Positions 9,227 through 20,726 are shown, numbered from the stretch's first letter. The stretch: 64,000 bases of DNA from Isoetes taiwanensis (GCA_021234155.1 JAJEKV010000049.1:8466036-8530035), one strand, 5' to 3'. The notes: generated by a model from the sequence alone, not told the origin. Numbers and translations are program-made.

Positions 9227-12200
9227 AAGGCGGTGTCAAAGGCGGTGTCGGTGGTACGGCATGGCAAGAAATGAGCCATTTTCGACAATTTGTCGACGAC
9301 CACCATTAGTGCATCATATCCACGGAGAGTTCGTGGAAGGCCCACAATAAAGTCCATGGTTATGACTTCCCACTTTGCGTTGGGCACATCCAGAGGTTGC
9401 AACTCTCCTGGAACTCTTAATTGCTCGGCCTTGGTTTGCTGACACACCTGACACTGCTTAATGTATCTAGCAATATCCTTCTTCATCGAAGGCCAAAAAT
9501 AACTAGAGCGGATCTTAAAGTAGGTCTTCATAAACCCTGCATGACCCGCTATAGGGCTGTTGTGTGTGTCATGGAGGATTAACTTACGCACTCCGGAAGT
9601 ATGAGGTACACACAACTTATCCTTGTGATACAACAAGTTGCCCTCTTTCTTATATAAACAGAAAGCTTCGCGTTCTTTATCTGTGCATGCCTCCTTATTC
9701 AGACTACTCCAAATTTCACAGAACTCAGGATCCGTAGCCAAGGTCTGTTGTATCTGTTTCCCAAACTCACTGGTGAGGGTAGAAATTGCATTACAATGGG
9801 TTCGCGTTACCAAGGGATGGCGTGACAATGCATCCGCAACCACATTGTGCTTGCCATGCTTATACATGATCTCAAAATCATATTCTTCGAGAAATTCCAT
9901 CCATCTCCTCTGACGGAGGTTGAGATTCGGTTGGGTGGATAAATAACGGAGACTTTGGTGATCCGTGTCCAACTGGAATCTTCTACCAAGGAGGTAGTGT
10001 CTCCATATTCGCAAGGCGCGAACAACAGCTAACAATTCCTGATCATGGGTAGGATATCGTTGTTCGGTCTCGTTCATCTTCTTTGAATCATAGGCAATAA
10101 CCCTTCCCTCCTGCATTAGGACTCCACCAGTGGCAATTCGACTGGCATCTGTGGCCTCTAGTTTATCCTTGTCAGGATCGGGCAATGTGAGAACGGGTGC
10201 TGACGTTAAGGCATCTTTAAGCTGCTGGAAACTTCCTTGAACCTTAGTCTTCCAGTGCTCCATCCAATCCTTCACCTTCTCATGCTTGGTAAGATTTGTA
10301 AGAGGTGCTGCAATCCTTGCAAAGTCCTTTACAAATTTTCGATAGTATCCTGCTAATCCCAAGAAACTTCGGACTTCGGAGACATTTCCTGGAATAGGCC
10401 ATTCCCTTACAGCCTCTATCTTTGCCGGATCTGTAGCAATTCCCTCTGCAGAAATGATATGGCCCAAATAATCAACCTTTGGAGTGGCAAACTTGCACTT
10501 AGAGAACTTGGCAAAAAGCTGATGACGTCTTAACTTTTGTAGAGCCAATTTAAGATGTTTCTCATGCTCCTCTAGAGTCTTACTGTAGATGAGAATGTCG
10601 TCAAAGAAAATGACAACAAAATCATCCAGGTATTGTCGGAAAACATCATTCATTAACCGCATAAACGTTGCGGGGGCATTAGTCAATCCGAAAGGCATAA
10701 CAGTAAACTCATAATGCCCATATCTAGTGCGAAAAGCAGATTTATGAATGTCATCCTCTTTAATCCTTATCTGATGATATCCGGAGCGAAGATCAATCTT
10801 TGAAAAATACTTGGCCCCTTGCAACTGATCCATTAGATCATCTGCCCTCGGCAAAGCATAGCTATTCTTGATGGTGTGCTTGTTAAGTTGCCGATAGTCA
10901 ATACACATTCTCAAGGAGCTGTCCTTTTTCTTTACAAAAAGAATAGGGGCGCCAAAGGGCGAAACGCTAGGTCGAATAAAACCTAGGTTTAGTAGCTCTT
11001 GAAGTTGCTTCTTAAGCTCTGCCAACTCTGGGGGACTCATACGGTACGGGGCCTTGCTGGTAGGCTTAGTACCTGGCTCTAGAGCTATCTCACATTCTAC
11101 CCCTCTAAAAGGAGGAAGCTTCTGGATCTCGTCTGGGAAAAGATCGCTAAATTCGTGGAGAATACTGGCAATCCCCCGTGGCAAGGTGTTAATTACTTGG
11201 TTTTGCTTAGCATCTGACTCAATGGAAGCAAGTCTGATAACACAGAGGAGCTTTTGCTTGCGTATAGCTTTATCTAACTGTCGGATGGACATAGACTGCA
11301 TGATAGGGTTGAATGGTTCACCTTTGATAGTTACGCGGGCTCCATTGGCTGCGTTGAAGGTAACTTCTCTCTTCTTGCAGTCTATGTTGGCTTTTGCAGA
11401 TGCCAAGAATTCCATTCCAACAATGAGGTCGTATTTGCCAATATCCATTAACTCGGCACCCATAGCAACTGGTGCGCCTGGCAACTGCATCTTAAGATTG
11501 ATGCGACGACCATGAGTATGTCTAACCTTACCACTGGCTAAAGTGACAGGCCTCGGCCATGACCTTAGGGTTTCCAGTTGTAGGACCTGGGCCATTCTAG
11601 GAGAAGCAAAATTATGGGTACTCCCCGTATCCATAAGAATTACGAAAGGCTTACTGTCTACTTGGCCTATGGTGGAAATGACAGCAGGCTGACTTTCAGC
11701 ATTGCCAGTTTCTATAGCTGCAAGGATATGAGACGCACCGTGAATGTACTCGGGAGCGTCCTCATCAGCAGGTAATGTTGACTCAATATCGTCCCAATCG
11801 AGGTCGGCCATGGCCAGCTGGGCAGTCTGGGTAACATATGGACAATTCTGCATGAAGTGTCCAGGCCTCATACACCTGTAGCATGCCTTATCTCGGCGAA
11901 GCTGTTCTCTGGCCTCTTTAGGAATGGACTGTAAGAGGTTTCGAACTTCCTTACCAGCATTGTTCTGCTTATCTGGCGTGCTAAAAGCGACTTTCTTCTC
12001 CTGGCGACCGTAAGAGTTCTGCTGAGAGGGCCCCGGACTTGGAGAGCGGGGTTTGTAAGGTGTGGACGGCCGTGGCTGCGAGTAAGGAGCAGGACGCAGA
12101 TACTGATTCCTTGGTGTGTCCTCCTCGAGGCTCAATGCTTTAGCCTCGGCCTCTGCAACTGATTTCGGGTCTATGGCCTTAACCATCCGTTTGATTGATG

Positions 12201-12264
12201 GTGCCAATCCCTCAATATAACCTTCCACTGCCCTTTTCTCATTCATACCAAGTACATACAGCCT
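9136..12264 (-). CDS. Ty3/gypsy gag C-terminus and pol polyprotein, integrase truncated
   Basis: One open frame of over 1,000 residues. Visible in order: a gag remainder; CCHC knuckle [14 protein letters not shown] (residues 122-135); protease [13 protein letters not shown] (DTGS at 206); RT with YRQLNK (451-456), PFGLTNAP and FFDD (547-550); RNase H with ATDAS and HDQELLAVV; integrase HHCC finger HDTHN..GHAG..CQVCQQ (892-937); and the first core Asp in TMDFI. After FLPC the frame repeats TAFDT and runs into the LTR at about residue 1009, so the second Asp and Glu are lost. The start chosen is the MULE target duplication, because the frame continues in phase into gag at 19257. The protein would process itself and reverse transcribe but not integrate. 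Confidence 0.96.
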   Translation of the reverse strand, partial: RLYVLGMNEKRAVEGYIEGLAPSIKRMVKAIDPKSVAEAEAKALSLEEDTPRNQYLRPAPYSQPRPSTPYKPRSPSPGPSQQNSYGRQEKKVAFSTPDKQNNAGKEVRNLLQSIPKEAREQLRRDKACYRCMRPGHFMQNCPYVTQTAQLAMADLDWDDIESTLPADEDAPEYIHGASHILAAIETGNAESQPAVISTIGQVDSKPFVILMDTGSTHNFASPRMAQVLQLETLRSWPRPVTLASGKVRHTHGRRINLKMQLPGAPVAMGAELMDIGKYDLIVGMEFLASAKANIDCKKREVTFNAANGARVTIKGEPFNPIMQSMSIRQLDKAIRKQKLLCVIRLASIESDAKQNQVINTLPRGIASILHEFSDLFPDEIQKLPPFRGVECEIALEPGTKPTSKAPYRMSPPELAELKKQLQELLNLGFIRPSVSPFGAPILFVKKKDSSLRMCIDYRQLNKHTIKNSYALPRADDLMDQLQGAKYFSKIDLRSGYHQIRIKEDDIHKSAFRTRYGHYEFTVMPFGLTNAPATFMRLMNDVFRQYLDDFVVIFFDDILIYSKTLEEHEKHLKLALQKLRRHQLFAKFSKCKFATPKVDYLGHIISAEGIATDPAKIEAVREWPIPGNVSEVRSFLGLAGYYRKFVKDFARIAAPLTNLTKHEKVKDWMEHWKTKVQGSFQQLKDALTSAPVLTLPDPDKDKLEATDASRIATGGVLMQEGRVIAYDSKKMNETEQRYPTHDQELLAVVRALRIWRHYLLGRRFQLDTDHQSLRYLSTQPNLNLRQRRWMEFLEEYDFEIMYKHGKHNVVADALSRHPLVTRTHCNAISTLTSEFGKQIQQTLATDPEFCEIWSSLNKEACTDKEREAFCLYKKEGNLLYHKDKLCVPHTSGVRKLILHDTHNSPIAGHAGFMKTYFKIRSSYFWPSMKKDIARYIKQCQVCQQTKAEQLRVPGELQPLDVPNAKWEVITMDFIVGLPRTLRGYDALMVVVDKLSKMAHFLPCRTTDTAFDTAFDTFQVFIRYTYKYIDTSPSTDMPPWGMVT

Positions 12265-12333
12265 GAGTGTAATTTTTTTTATGTTTTTTCAAAAGATGTT
12301 TTCATGTTTTTTTGTGAGTAATATTCGAATATG
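12265..12333 (+). repeat. Left terminal inverted repeat of the MULE
   Basis: Runs of T with ATG steps (aatttttttta, gttttttcaaaagatg, ttttcatg) ending in 'agtaatattc'. It aligns with the complement of 19180-19248 through 'tttttcaaa.catgttttt' and 'aatattc'. The similarity is imperfect but collinear. Confidence 0.8.
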
Positions 12334-12527
12334 CTTTCAGGTGGAAGTGATAGTTTTGGTTATATTGTTGAAAAACAACTCGGATTGGTGCAACCTTTTG
12401 TATTTCTTATAACAACCCAATGTAACCTTTAATACCAATCTATTCAATACAACTATCACGTAGAAAGAATTTTACAATACTTCTCATTGTCATTTACTAA
12501 TACTGAATGCAACATTATCTGTAATTT

Positions 12528-13037
12528 TCAATCATCTCCCAAAAGCATTGCCAATGTAGCATCTGTTAACACTGCTTGAATCACCTCCTTGTTGTGTTTC
12601 GGATTATGACCCAACACCTTGTTGTAGACATAACACATGTGCTTGCATAGCAGGAATCTACCCTTCGTCTCATGTTTCAGAAATTCAGGACAATTGCATT
12701 TCGGGTTTGTGCTCACCTCAATCTTGTATGTGTTCGTATCCCTTCTAAGGTCATAAATCACATGCTTTCCCCGACTGATAGTATGTTTACTAATTACCTC
12801 TGCTTCCATGTCAAAACTACGCTCCAGGTTCACATCTTCATCATTGCTTAATCTAGCCCTTTTATTGACACGTCTTCCATTTCTAACTCTGATAGTGCTA
12901 CTGTCTGAAGGTACATTTGAAGAAGTTTCAGTGGAATACTGCCCACATGTGGAAGACAACCCTCTCACTTCAAAGCCACTACTCATTAACACTTGTAATT
13001 CATCATCCTTTATGTTGACTCCAATGGCGATCGCCAA
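12528..13037 (-). CDS. MULE transposase C-terminal part with SWIM zinc finger
   Basis: 169 residues on the minus strand. Near residues 110-135 the pattern NPKCNCPEF...LLCKHMCYVYN matches the CxCx(n)CxH SWIM finger found C-terminal to MULE (MuDR/FAR1) transposases. It is in a different phase from 13051-14055, and a T-rich tract ending CTAACAG lies between them, so the two are joined by a short intron or separated by a frameshift. It binds DNA or protein in relatives; here it presumably completes the transposase. Confidence 0.75.
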   Translation of the reverse strand: MAIAIGVNIKDDELQVLMSSGFEVRGLSSTCGQYSTETSSNVPSDSSTIRVRNGRRVNKRARLSNDEDVNLERSFDMEAEVISKHTISRGKHVIYDLRRDTNTYKIEVSTNPKCNCPEFLKHETKGRFLLCKHMCYVYNKVLGHNPKHNKEVIQAVLTDATLAMLLGDD

Positions 13038-13050
13038 TCATACGGGTCTG

Positions 13051-14055
13051 TTAGGAACACAAACAATACTTAACTGATACCATGTGTCTTTGAACATTGG
13101 TTGAACAAAACCACATCATTTGTTCTTGCTCCCCATTTCGATGTTTTCTGATTCCATAGAATGATGGAGCAACAGTGGATTTGTTCCCCACGTTAATGCG
13201 TGTTTGGCATTTGCGACCAGTCTTGGATACTCTACCCATACATTTCACGTCACTGCCTGCAATTGTCCTCCGTAATGCCCAACTAGCCTGATGGATATCT
13301 ACTTCTATCACTCTAAGTTGTGGATGATCAAAGTCTATTGTCCTTCTCGCGAGTCGACCATTCGCTGACGTGACATAGTGCAGATATACCTTATGCGGTC
13401 GATGACTTCCTGCTTCAGAGTTACCAATCGTGGGTGTCTTCCTCAAAACGGTTCGGTTATTACCACCGCTTCCTGGATTGTATTCTGGCATTCCACTCCT
13501 GGAAACTTGTTCATTAACAGCACTGACTCCTTGCATAGGGCTTATTTTGGAGCCAACACTTCTTTCCAATCTTCCCAGCAGGTTTGAAACATTAGGTCCT
13601 GTTCCCAAATGTCTTCCCTCCAACCATGCCTTGTATCTAGAGCTTTGCAAGAGTGCTTCTGTCATGTCAAACACGCACGCATCATATAAACTCATTGTCT
13701 TTCGGTATCCTCTAGCTGCAAGCCAGCTTCCATGCCTAGATTCTGACAGGTTAGTGTGTGGGACGTGTATGGCACTGGCTATATCCATTCCTGCTAGCAT
13801 GTAATTTCCCCACCTGCTCACCCTCTGATGCCACCAGCTCAACCACGAAGCTAAGGATTTGATGTCCACATCGTCTGCTTTTCCAGGCCACCAATCTATA
13901 ATTCTGTGATAGATATCCTCTGCAATTTCAATGGTCTCTGCATTCCTCCATTTTCTACACAGGTCCAAATGTTCATAGCGAAAGGCCTCATATATGTATT
14001 TATTCGTATGACAGTAGTTAATCGCTCGAAATGAAATTGACAGAACGCTCTCCAC
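13051..14055 (-). CDS. MULE transposase, central part
   Basis: 334 residues without recognisable domains except the pattern TNLSESRHGSWLAARG, which resembles the conserved NxxESxHxxxxxxR stretch C-terminal to the DDE core in MULE-type transposases. It runs directly into the SWIM-finger frame. The N-terminal DDE part is not found in an open frame upstream, where repeats begin, so the transposase is probably truncated or the element is non-autonomous. The assignment depends mainly on the SWIM finger and the 9-bp target duplication. Confidence 0.68.
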   Translation of the reverse strand: MESVLSISFRAINYCHTNKYIYEAFRYEHLDLCRKWRNAETIEIAEDIYHRIIDWWPGKADDVDIKSLASWLSWWHQRVSRWGNYMLAGMDIASAIHVPHTNLSESRHGSWLAARGYRKTMSLYDACVFDMTEALLQSSRYKAWLEGRHLGTGPNVSNLLGRLERSVGSKISPMQGVSAVNEQVSRSGMPEYNPGSGGNNRTVLRKTPTIGNSEAGSHRPHKVYLHYVTSANGRLARRTIDFDHPQLRVIEVDIHQASWALRRTIAGSDVKCMGRVSKTGRKCQTRINVGNKSTVAPSFYGIRKHRNGEQEQMMWFCSTNVQRHMVSVKYCLCS

Positions 14056-14085
14056 CTACTATCTCCCGACCATTATCAGTACACA

Positions 14086-15556
14086 TCTCGCGACCGCCGT
14101 CCAATTAGCTTGGGCTTCATCGCCATGAATTTTCTGAATTCAAATTTTCAAATCCTTTGCTTATCATGACCTTATTTAGTTTTTCCCAAAACAATCTCTG
14201 TGCAATGTAATCCTCTGTTTTCATGTCGCACAAGGCAATGGTTTGCAGGGATCGTATTCTACAAAAAATGATTTTGTCACTTCATGTCTAAAAGAAAGAC
14301 ACTGCAAAAAATGACCTTTGGGAAAACAACTTACCTAGGATCATAGACGTGACAACCCAATGTTGTCCAAGTGGGAATACGCTTGACATGATCGAAATGT
14401 ACCCAACTATGTTCCAGATCCCCTCCTGGACGCATCCTGTTCCAGATCCCCTCCTGGACGCATCCTGTTCCAGAGTTGTTGATGCTGCTAAGGGGGCGGC
14501 GCCGTCCCCTTCAAGTATGTGATTGAACAAAGCTCCTCTTCACTTTGTTCAAGTTCCCTTCAAGTCTTTGTTGAAGCATTACACCATGTATTCAGTTTGC
14601 TATCTTTGATAGCTTATGAGCTTTTGCCATTGTTCTACAATGGCAAATAAGAACCTTTGCTCTGAACAATACTTGTAGTAGATGCTTTGTTGATCAGTAC
14701 TTCTAGTTCTTGCTTTGTAGAAGCTCCAAATTCAGCTTCGGAATGCTATAAAATTCATGTCTATAAAATGTCTTGCTGGCTCTGTTTGATGCTGGGAAGG
14801 GGGCGGCGCCGCCCCCATTCATGCTGCAAAAATTATGTTAAACACTGCCACATCTTATGAGCTTCTGCCATTACTCTATAATGGCAAAATAGAAGCTTTG
14901 CTCTCAGAAGCTTCGCTCAAATGGCTTGTTTTTTTTGCAAAGTTTAGGTTTATATATTTGTTCAATTCCCTAGAAGTATGCCTGTTGAACCTCTTCTGTA
15001 AATTATGATAATCCATCACTGTTGATGCTGCTAAGGGGGCGGAGCCGTCCCCTTCAATATGTGATTGAACAAAGCAGAGTTTCACCTTGTTCAAGTTCCC
15101 TTCAAGTTTTTGTTCAAGCATAACTTTGTATTCCATTTGCGATCTTTGATAGCTTATGATCTTTTGCCATTGTTCTACAATGGCAAATAAGAAGCTTTGC
15201 TCTGAACAATACTTCTAGTTGATCAACACTTCTAGTTCTTGCTTTGTAGAAGCTCCATAATCTGCTTTGGAAGGGGGTAAAATTTCTGTCTATAGCATTT
15301 CTTGCTGGCTCTGTTTGATCAAAATTTTTGATGAACACTACCACATCTTATCGGCTTTGCAAGGCTTAGAATTATATGTCATTTTTTTGCAATGCCACTG
15401 TTTTGGCTGGCTCTGTTTGATTTTTGGCTGACTCTGTTTGATGCTGGGAAGGGGGCGGCGCCGCCCCCTTCCCTGTTGCAAATTTTACTTTATGCTGCAA
15501 ATTTTAGCATATAATCAACTGATGCTTATAGTGTTAAAGTTTTTCATAATTTTATA
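14086..15556. promoter_or_regulatory. Bidirectional intergenic region of the MULE with tandem repeats and GC hairpins
   Basis: Lies between the divergent transposase and accessory genes. A block of about 300 bp containing 'cttttgccattgttctacaatggcaaataag' occurs near 14612 and 15165, with a third partial copy near 14860. GC-rich inverted repeats centred on GGCGGCGCCG occur four times: 14486-14514, 14794-14820, 15028-15056 and 15446-15473. The last is a perfect palindrome with 14-bp arms. A 31-bp unit beginning 'gttccagatcccctcctgg' is doubled at 14412-14475. No coding frame is convincing. The region probably holds both promoters. Confidence 0.8.
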
Positions 15557-18500
15557 GTGTCCCTGATATGTTTGCTATTGTGTCTTCGCAGTTACACTTA
15601 TGGTATGGTGGTAGAAACGAGAAGCAGTCATCCCGATTTGCAGCCTACTAGATTGGTAACTCCAAAAAGAAAACCTAGAGGGCGGAAATTGGCAATGACA
15701 ACTGATGTTAGTGGGGAAGTAGTTACTGTAGCAGAGTTGACTAACAATGAAGGTAATGTGTCGGAAAGAATAGCAAGTAGTGAAATGGAATTGGGTGGCA
15801 GTTCAGAAAATGTTCATGAAGAGAAGGCAGAAATTAGTGATGATGAAAAAGGAGAGGCAACCCCAAATAGTGTTAATAAGAAGAAGGGAAAGAAGTCAGA
15901 TTCGAATGAAGATGATCTAGGTGATCTTTCGGCTGAATTTACTGTTGAGGTTATATCGGAGACATTAGATGGTTTGGCATTAAAAAGGGGCACTGAGCCA
16001 CCATTGATACCATTATGTCGTATAAAAATAAATGAAGAAGTTCGCAAAGTTGGTTCCCGTGCACAAGTGTTGAGAGAAACTTTCGGGCAGGAGATGGATA
16101 TGTAAAATCGAAGGGAAATTTTATTTTGTCCATGGCAACAGCAAAGGGAGATGTAATTCCGGTTACCGATGAGGACATCGATGGTTGGGACCCTTACTGG
16201 CAAGAAGTAAATAAGGCATTTGAAGAGTCCCTATTGAACAATCCAGATTGGTCAGATCTACAAGGCATTATGTTTCTCTGTTGGGACGGAAATCATCGAA
16301 CAGAAGCTTGGATGAATGAAATCAAGGCCACATACAAAAACACATCAAGTCGAAGCATATTTACATTTAGTGCTGATTTTATTGTCATTGATGAGCCAAA
16401 TGAGACAACTTTGATTGCTTTAAATGAAACGAATAAACTTGTAAGTGATCTTTTTTTTTCATAAATTTATCATGTTGTTGCATGTTATTACAACTCACTT
16501 TCACCATTGCAAACTAGATTAAACGAGATTGGGGTTGTGCGAACAAGTCTTCAAGATACTCTTATGATAGTGCATAGGGTTGCTACTGCTAAACCCGATA
16601 AATACATGAAAGATCTATCTCCTGTAGAGTTGAAGGCACAAAGAACAAGGGAAATGATTGGTTCAAATGAGCCTTGGTACCCTCTCACACGGTTGGCCTA
16701 CACTAAGATTTTATACAATGTAAGTTTGACATTAATTTGCGCTATTATCTTTCCAATGTAATGTTCAAATTCAATACTTATTTGTTTGTTTTAAATTGCA
16801 TGGATGAAGGCTTCAATGAATAAGGACATTGAAGATTACATTAAGTCTAACCATGAAAACATCTCCAATGTTGAGGTATTGAAGGCCAATGCAGAAAAAG
16901 AAGTACGCAGAAAATGGACGAAAAAAATGCAGAAGTACTTAGCCATTGTGAATCCTAGTTTGGGGAATGTCTGGTTACGCCATGTTACAACCAAGGATTT
17001 GGAATCCAAGGGAGTCAATGTGACCCTTGAGAAGCTTTTGTTCATGGTCAGGTCTAAAGTGCAGAACAATGTCAGAGACAATTGGATAAAGACTATGACC
17101 AAGACTTCTCGATTTGGTACTTACCAAAAAATCCCTACCAAAGGACAAGAGTTTCAGTACTTGGATCAAAAAAGAAACATGGTTAGAGCATCTCTTGTTT
17201 AGAACCTGTGAGTTGGTGAATGGGGCCATTGAGCAACATAATTTACAGTTGCTAATACCTCGTGATTGTGATGTTGAGACATGGTTCAGAACGTTCAAAG
17301 CTAAGAATCGGGTTCAAATGTTTAAACATTGGGAGAAACACATGTCTTCTTCAGGGCATGTTTAAAAGCATTTGAAATTCAAAGGACGGGCATCGCCAGA
17401 GCTTACAGGTGTATTTCAAATACTTGGTACATATTAAGTGCATGGAATCCTTGCATCCCCGATACATATTTGGGTGTCTCAAACAAACAAAGGATCAGAT
17501 TTATAGTCCAAAGGGAAATCTTGATCGAGTTGGTGGCATGCATAAATGGGAAAGGGAGAATTGTCCTTGGTGGTTGGACTTCCCCATTGGCTCTTATCCT
17601 GAAGAAGAGGAGGAGGATTATAATAAAATTAGAGGGGTCCAGAAAAGGAAGGTAGATGAAGTTGATGAACTTGGTGATGCTGATAGGAGAAAAAGAAGTA
17701 AGAAAGGAAAGCCAACAGTGTCCGATTTAAAAGTTGTTGAAGTTTCTGATAAAGAAGAAGAAGACACTTTGGAAGATTACCACACGCCACCCCGCATGCC
17801 AAAGGCCGGTATTGCACTAATTCCAAGAGAATCTAATAGTGAATTTCGTGTCATTGAGGCTGATGTTTGTAAGGTTTCACGAGCCATCTCCACAGGCGGA
17901 CATGAGGTTTTCACGTCTATGAGAAACTTGGGAAAAGAAGTTAAGAAAAAATCAGTGTATAGCAGGAATGGGAAAGTGAGAGATTGGGGTGCAAACATGG
18001 TTCTCATTGATCTACCCACCAATGAACCTACAAAAAAAGACATGAATGAAACACCCCACTGGAACAAACTTGATTCACATTTGATAGATGGATGCTTCAC
18101 TTTGGGTGAGCTTTGCTTGGACGATAGTGGATGGTTGGTGTGCATTGGCGACTCGAGTTCGAGAAAAGCAATTGACATAGCCGCTTAAAAAAAGAACCTT
18201 GAAATAGGAAGAACCTACATCATGATAGGAGATGCACCATTCGGGCCTTTCCACAAAGATAAGTATGGTACTATTTCTAGGATGGCCTTGAAAGTATGCC
18301 TATACAAACGAAGTTGGAACAAATCCATCATTCAAATCAGATGACGTGTTTAATAAACACGAGTTGAATCACAACTCTGAATTGTTGAGGCATTACTTAG
18401 GGTCAAGTGACAGATTCAAAACTGCTACTCATGAGTCCATGCGGCATAACTTGGAGAAGAGCACTCACTTCAATGAATTCTTGCTTCAGCTCTTATGTGA

Positions 18501-18741
18501 ACCTGGTGACTATGTTGTTGATCTTCTAACAGGCATAGGATCTATGGTTGAGGTATGTGCACTTAGAGGTCTGCATTGTTTTTTGCAATCGGATATTGAC
18601 GTTGACATTTGTGATGTGATCAAAACACATCGCATGTCCATGTTCAAGAAACCTTCAGCTGAAAGAAGTTCTACTGACCTCCTGGATTTGGATGAAGAAG
18701 CTGATATTGAAGTGGATGTGCTTGAAGAGCCAGCTGATTAG
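15557..18741 (+). pseudogene. MULE accessory gene: ParB-like domain plus DNA methyltransferase-like domain
   Basis: A likely start is ATG 15605, after a T-rich tract ending TTCGCAG. The first exon gives an acidic/basic region and then LIPLCRIKINEEVRKVGSRAQ. A frameshift near 16090 leads to FLCWDGNHRTEAWMNEI, which resembles the DGNHRxxAW signature of ParB/sulfiredoxin-type folds. GTAAGT at 16441 and 16721 look like intron donors. After 17400 the frame reads MHKWERENCPWW, then RDWGANMVLIDLPTNEP. The second is where N4/N6 methylases have (D/N/S)PP(Y/F); here it is DLPT. DDSGWLVCIG follows. After a stop/shift at 18188, GDYVVDLLTGIGSMVEVCAL and LQSDID resemble the AdoMet-binding FxGxG motif and its acidic partner. 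The order IV then I is that of beta-class methylases. The catalytic motif is degenerate and the frame is broken. Confidence 0.65.
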
Positions 18742-19179
18742 TTAGTGAGCCACAACTTCTACCTTTTGTCTTAATTATTCTCATGTCGATATCTTGATGT
18801 AGTGTGTTTGTCCCTGTGGTTGCGGTTTCCTGCCAAGATATATCTTTGAAGCAAAATGCATCTTTTATGTCTTTACTACCAAGTATTGAAAAGCAACAAA
18901 AAAGAAGACGGCGATGTCTTTACGTAGACGATGAGGCACTTGAGAATACATGACCTACATTATGTTTTCTCGAGTAATTTTGTTGACATTAAAGTATAAC
19001 AATCTTTCTACTTCAAGTCCTTATATCTACTTCAAGTCATATTTTCTTGTCATATCTACTTCAAGTCCTTATATGTATATCTGTTTTGATGTTTGTCTTT
19101 TATGCATACAAAGTATATTTTTGAAGTTGGTTCGTTTTTGAATCCCAATTACCAATTAAGTTTATCCAATGCATGCAAG
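18742..19179. other. 3' flank of the accessory gene, no gene
   Basis: AT-rich sequence with several copies of 'tctacttcaagtc' near 19008-19066 and no coding frame. It probably contains the accessory gene's 3' untranslated region. Confidence 0.5.
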
Positions 19180-19248
19180 GAATATTATAGAATATTCCAT
19201 AAAAACCCCAAAAACATGATTTGAAAAAACCTAAAAAAAAATCCTCCC
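19180..19248 (-). repeat. Right terminal inverted repeat of the MULE
   Basis: Complementary to the left end over its A-rich tract (ttgaaaaaacctaaaaaaaa) and bounded by the duplicated atacagcct. Confidence 0.8.
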
Positions 19249-19975
19249 ATACAGCCTCAAGTGCATAAACTCATCCGTGTAAGCCTGCACGGACATACTC
19301 TTCTGCTCCAACCTGTAGAAAGTCTGGATCTGTTGGCATTTGTGTGCACGGGGCACATAATGCGACTTGAAGGCCTTGGCAAACTTTCTGAAGTTGCATC
19401 TACTCCTGTCCAGATGTTTGGCTCTGGCATAGCCCTTCCACCAAATATGGGCAGCTCCGGTAAGGTTTGTGGTGGCAACCTTTCCTGTATCCTTTTTTGT
19501 CATGCCATAAGACCTTCCGAACTCCTTCATTTCATCCAACCAGGATTCGGCATTCAATCCGCCTCTAGATTTCCCATCAAACTGGGCCAATTTTCTATTC
19601 TTCCATATACTAGTTATAGCCGTATCAACCGTTTTGCGGTACTCCTTATCTCGGCGCCTTGTATGGTCACCAGATGATGCGGACGATTCAGTTGACACTG
19701 AAGTGGCAGATTTTGAAGAGGTGGCACTGTCTCTGGAGGAGCTCCGTCGGGCCTCTTTCGCGCAGGTAGAGGGCTGGTTTGTGGTGGGGACGGCTGCTGC
19801 GTAGGTGGGCTAGACGGCAACGGAGGTAATTCCGGTCCGTCCTCCTGTACCTGCTGGGGGGGGGTTGGCATGCAGCACATAGGTCTGTAACTCGCCTAGC
19901 TGTCTTTTCATCAACATCAATTCTTGTTCGGGTGTTAACCGACTGGCGTTCGAGGGTGTCTACCAAGCGGCGTTG
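19231..19975 (-). pseudogene. Ty3/gypsy gag, N-terminal part
   Basis: The frame at 19698-19249 reads WKNRKLAQFDGKSRGG, AESWLDEMKEFGRSYGM, GAAHIWWKGYARA and FKSHYVPRAHKCQQI, then TDEFMHLRLY. This is a Retrotrans_gag capsid region. Further upstream, other frames give LTPEQELMLMKRQLGELQTY and a proline-rich linker. A run of G at about 19857-19866 and a stop near 19808 imply small frameshifts. The last residues, LRLY, are repeated at the start of the pol frame (12256-12264) because the MULE duplicated those nine bases. Confidence 0.9.
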
Positions 19976-20246
19976 CGTGCGCCGTCTATATTAAACATAA
20001 GACGATATAAGCAGAATTGCAGTAACATTAAGTCTCACAGAAATCCGTTTTTAGGTAATGTCGAGAAACAACATGAACACGGAAAACGACGAAAGATTTA
20101 AATTATAGGCGAAGTAACGGTTACATCGAAAGCTTCACACTGACAGTAGTTATAAACTTATAGTTATATAATACATACATGGACCTGATACAGGCCATTT
20201 CCTTAGTCATACTGAAGCATAAGAACACAAAACTGGAAGATCTGGC
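19976..20246. other. Spacer between ORF-D and gag
   Basis: No open frame of note; AT-rich and intron-like in composition. Confidence 0.5.
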
Positions 20247-20726
20247 TTAGGGGTTGGCAAAGGGATACATGACGGAATAGCGCACACTCTCACGCACGGC
20301 TCTGACGAGCTTGTAACGGGCCCAAGCCTGGATGATAACGGGTTGATAATCCCAAGTGGGGCTAATGATGAGAAGGTTGAAAAGCCTCTGTAGTGCGTAG
20401 AAGATTTGCCAGAGGTGGTCATTGGCATCTTCGAAAGCTTCATGTCTGGACATATTCCAGTAATCCCATGTGCGGCAGAGGGTCCACTTCAGATCATCAA
20501 AGGCCCGTTCCCGGAGGATGGTAACTATCTCCATGCCCTTGTCTGGATCATAAGGTTCTTCTGGTTCTGCAGGTTCCTCCATCTCATTGTCACTTTCTCG
20601 TTCTGGATACTCGCCGTATCTTTGGCCGTAATCTTGTTCAGGAGGTCCCTGGTCATCCCTCAATATCTGTTCTGTAATCCTCTCTTCGTACTCCTCTAGT
20701 GTTTCTTCTGCAAAACGGCGGAATGA
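20247..20726 (-). CDS. Gypsy accessory ORF-D, unknown (possible histone-fold pattern)
   Basis: 138 residues from an ATG at 20663. The frame is open further up to about 20713, just after TTTTGCAG on the minus strand, which looks like a splice acceptor. The N-terminal third is acidic (MEEPAEPEEPYDPD). The rest is predicted helical by eye: RERAFDDLKWTLCRTWDYW, HEAFEDANDHLWQIFYAL, then YKLVRAVRESVRYS. The short-long-short helix spacing is compatible with a histone fold (H2B-like at best), but no residue signature proves it. It lies on the same strand as gag, 0.27 kb upstream of it. Could also be a capsid-related protein. Confidence 0.45.
   Translation of the reverse strand, partial: SFRRFAEETLEEYEERITEQILRDDQGPPEQDYGQRYGEYPERESDNEMEEPAEPEEPYDPDKGMEIVTILRERAFDDLKWTLCRTWDYWNMSRHEAFEDANDHLWQIFYALQRLFNLLIISPTWDYQPVIIQAWARYKLVRAVRESVRYSVMYPFANP

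Larger units (their letters stand above)
12265..19248. mobile_element. Mutator-like element (MULE) with SWIM transposase and a ParB/methyltransferase-like gene
   Basis: A 6,984-bp insertion in gag, flanked by the 9-bp direct duplication atacagcct (12256-12264 and 19249-19257), the length typical of Mutator. Its ends are imperfect inverted repeats: left GAGTGTAATTTTTTTTATG, right (complement) GGGAGGATTTTTTTTTAGG. Inside are two divergent genes: a minus-strand transposase with a SWIM finger and a plus-strand accessory gene. They are separated by about 1.5 kb of repeats and GC-rich hairpins. Gag reads through in phase when the insertion and one duplication are removed. Confidence 0.93.
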
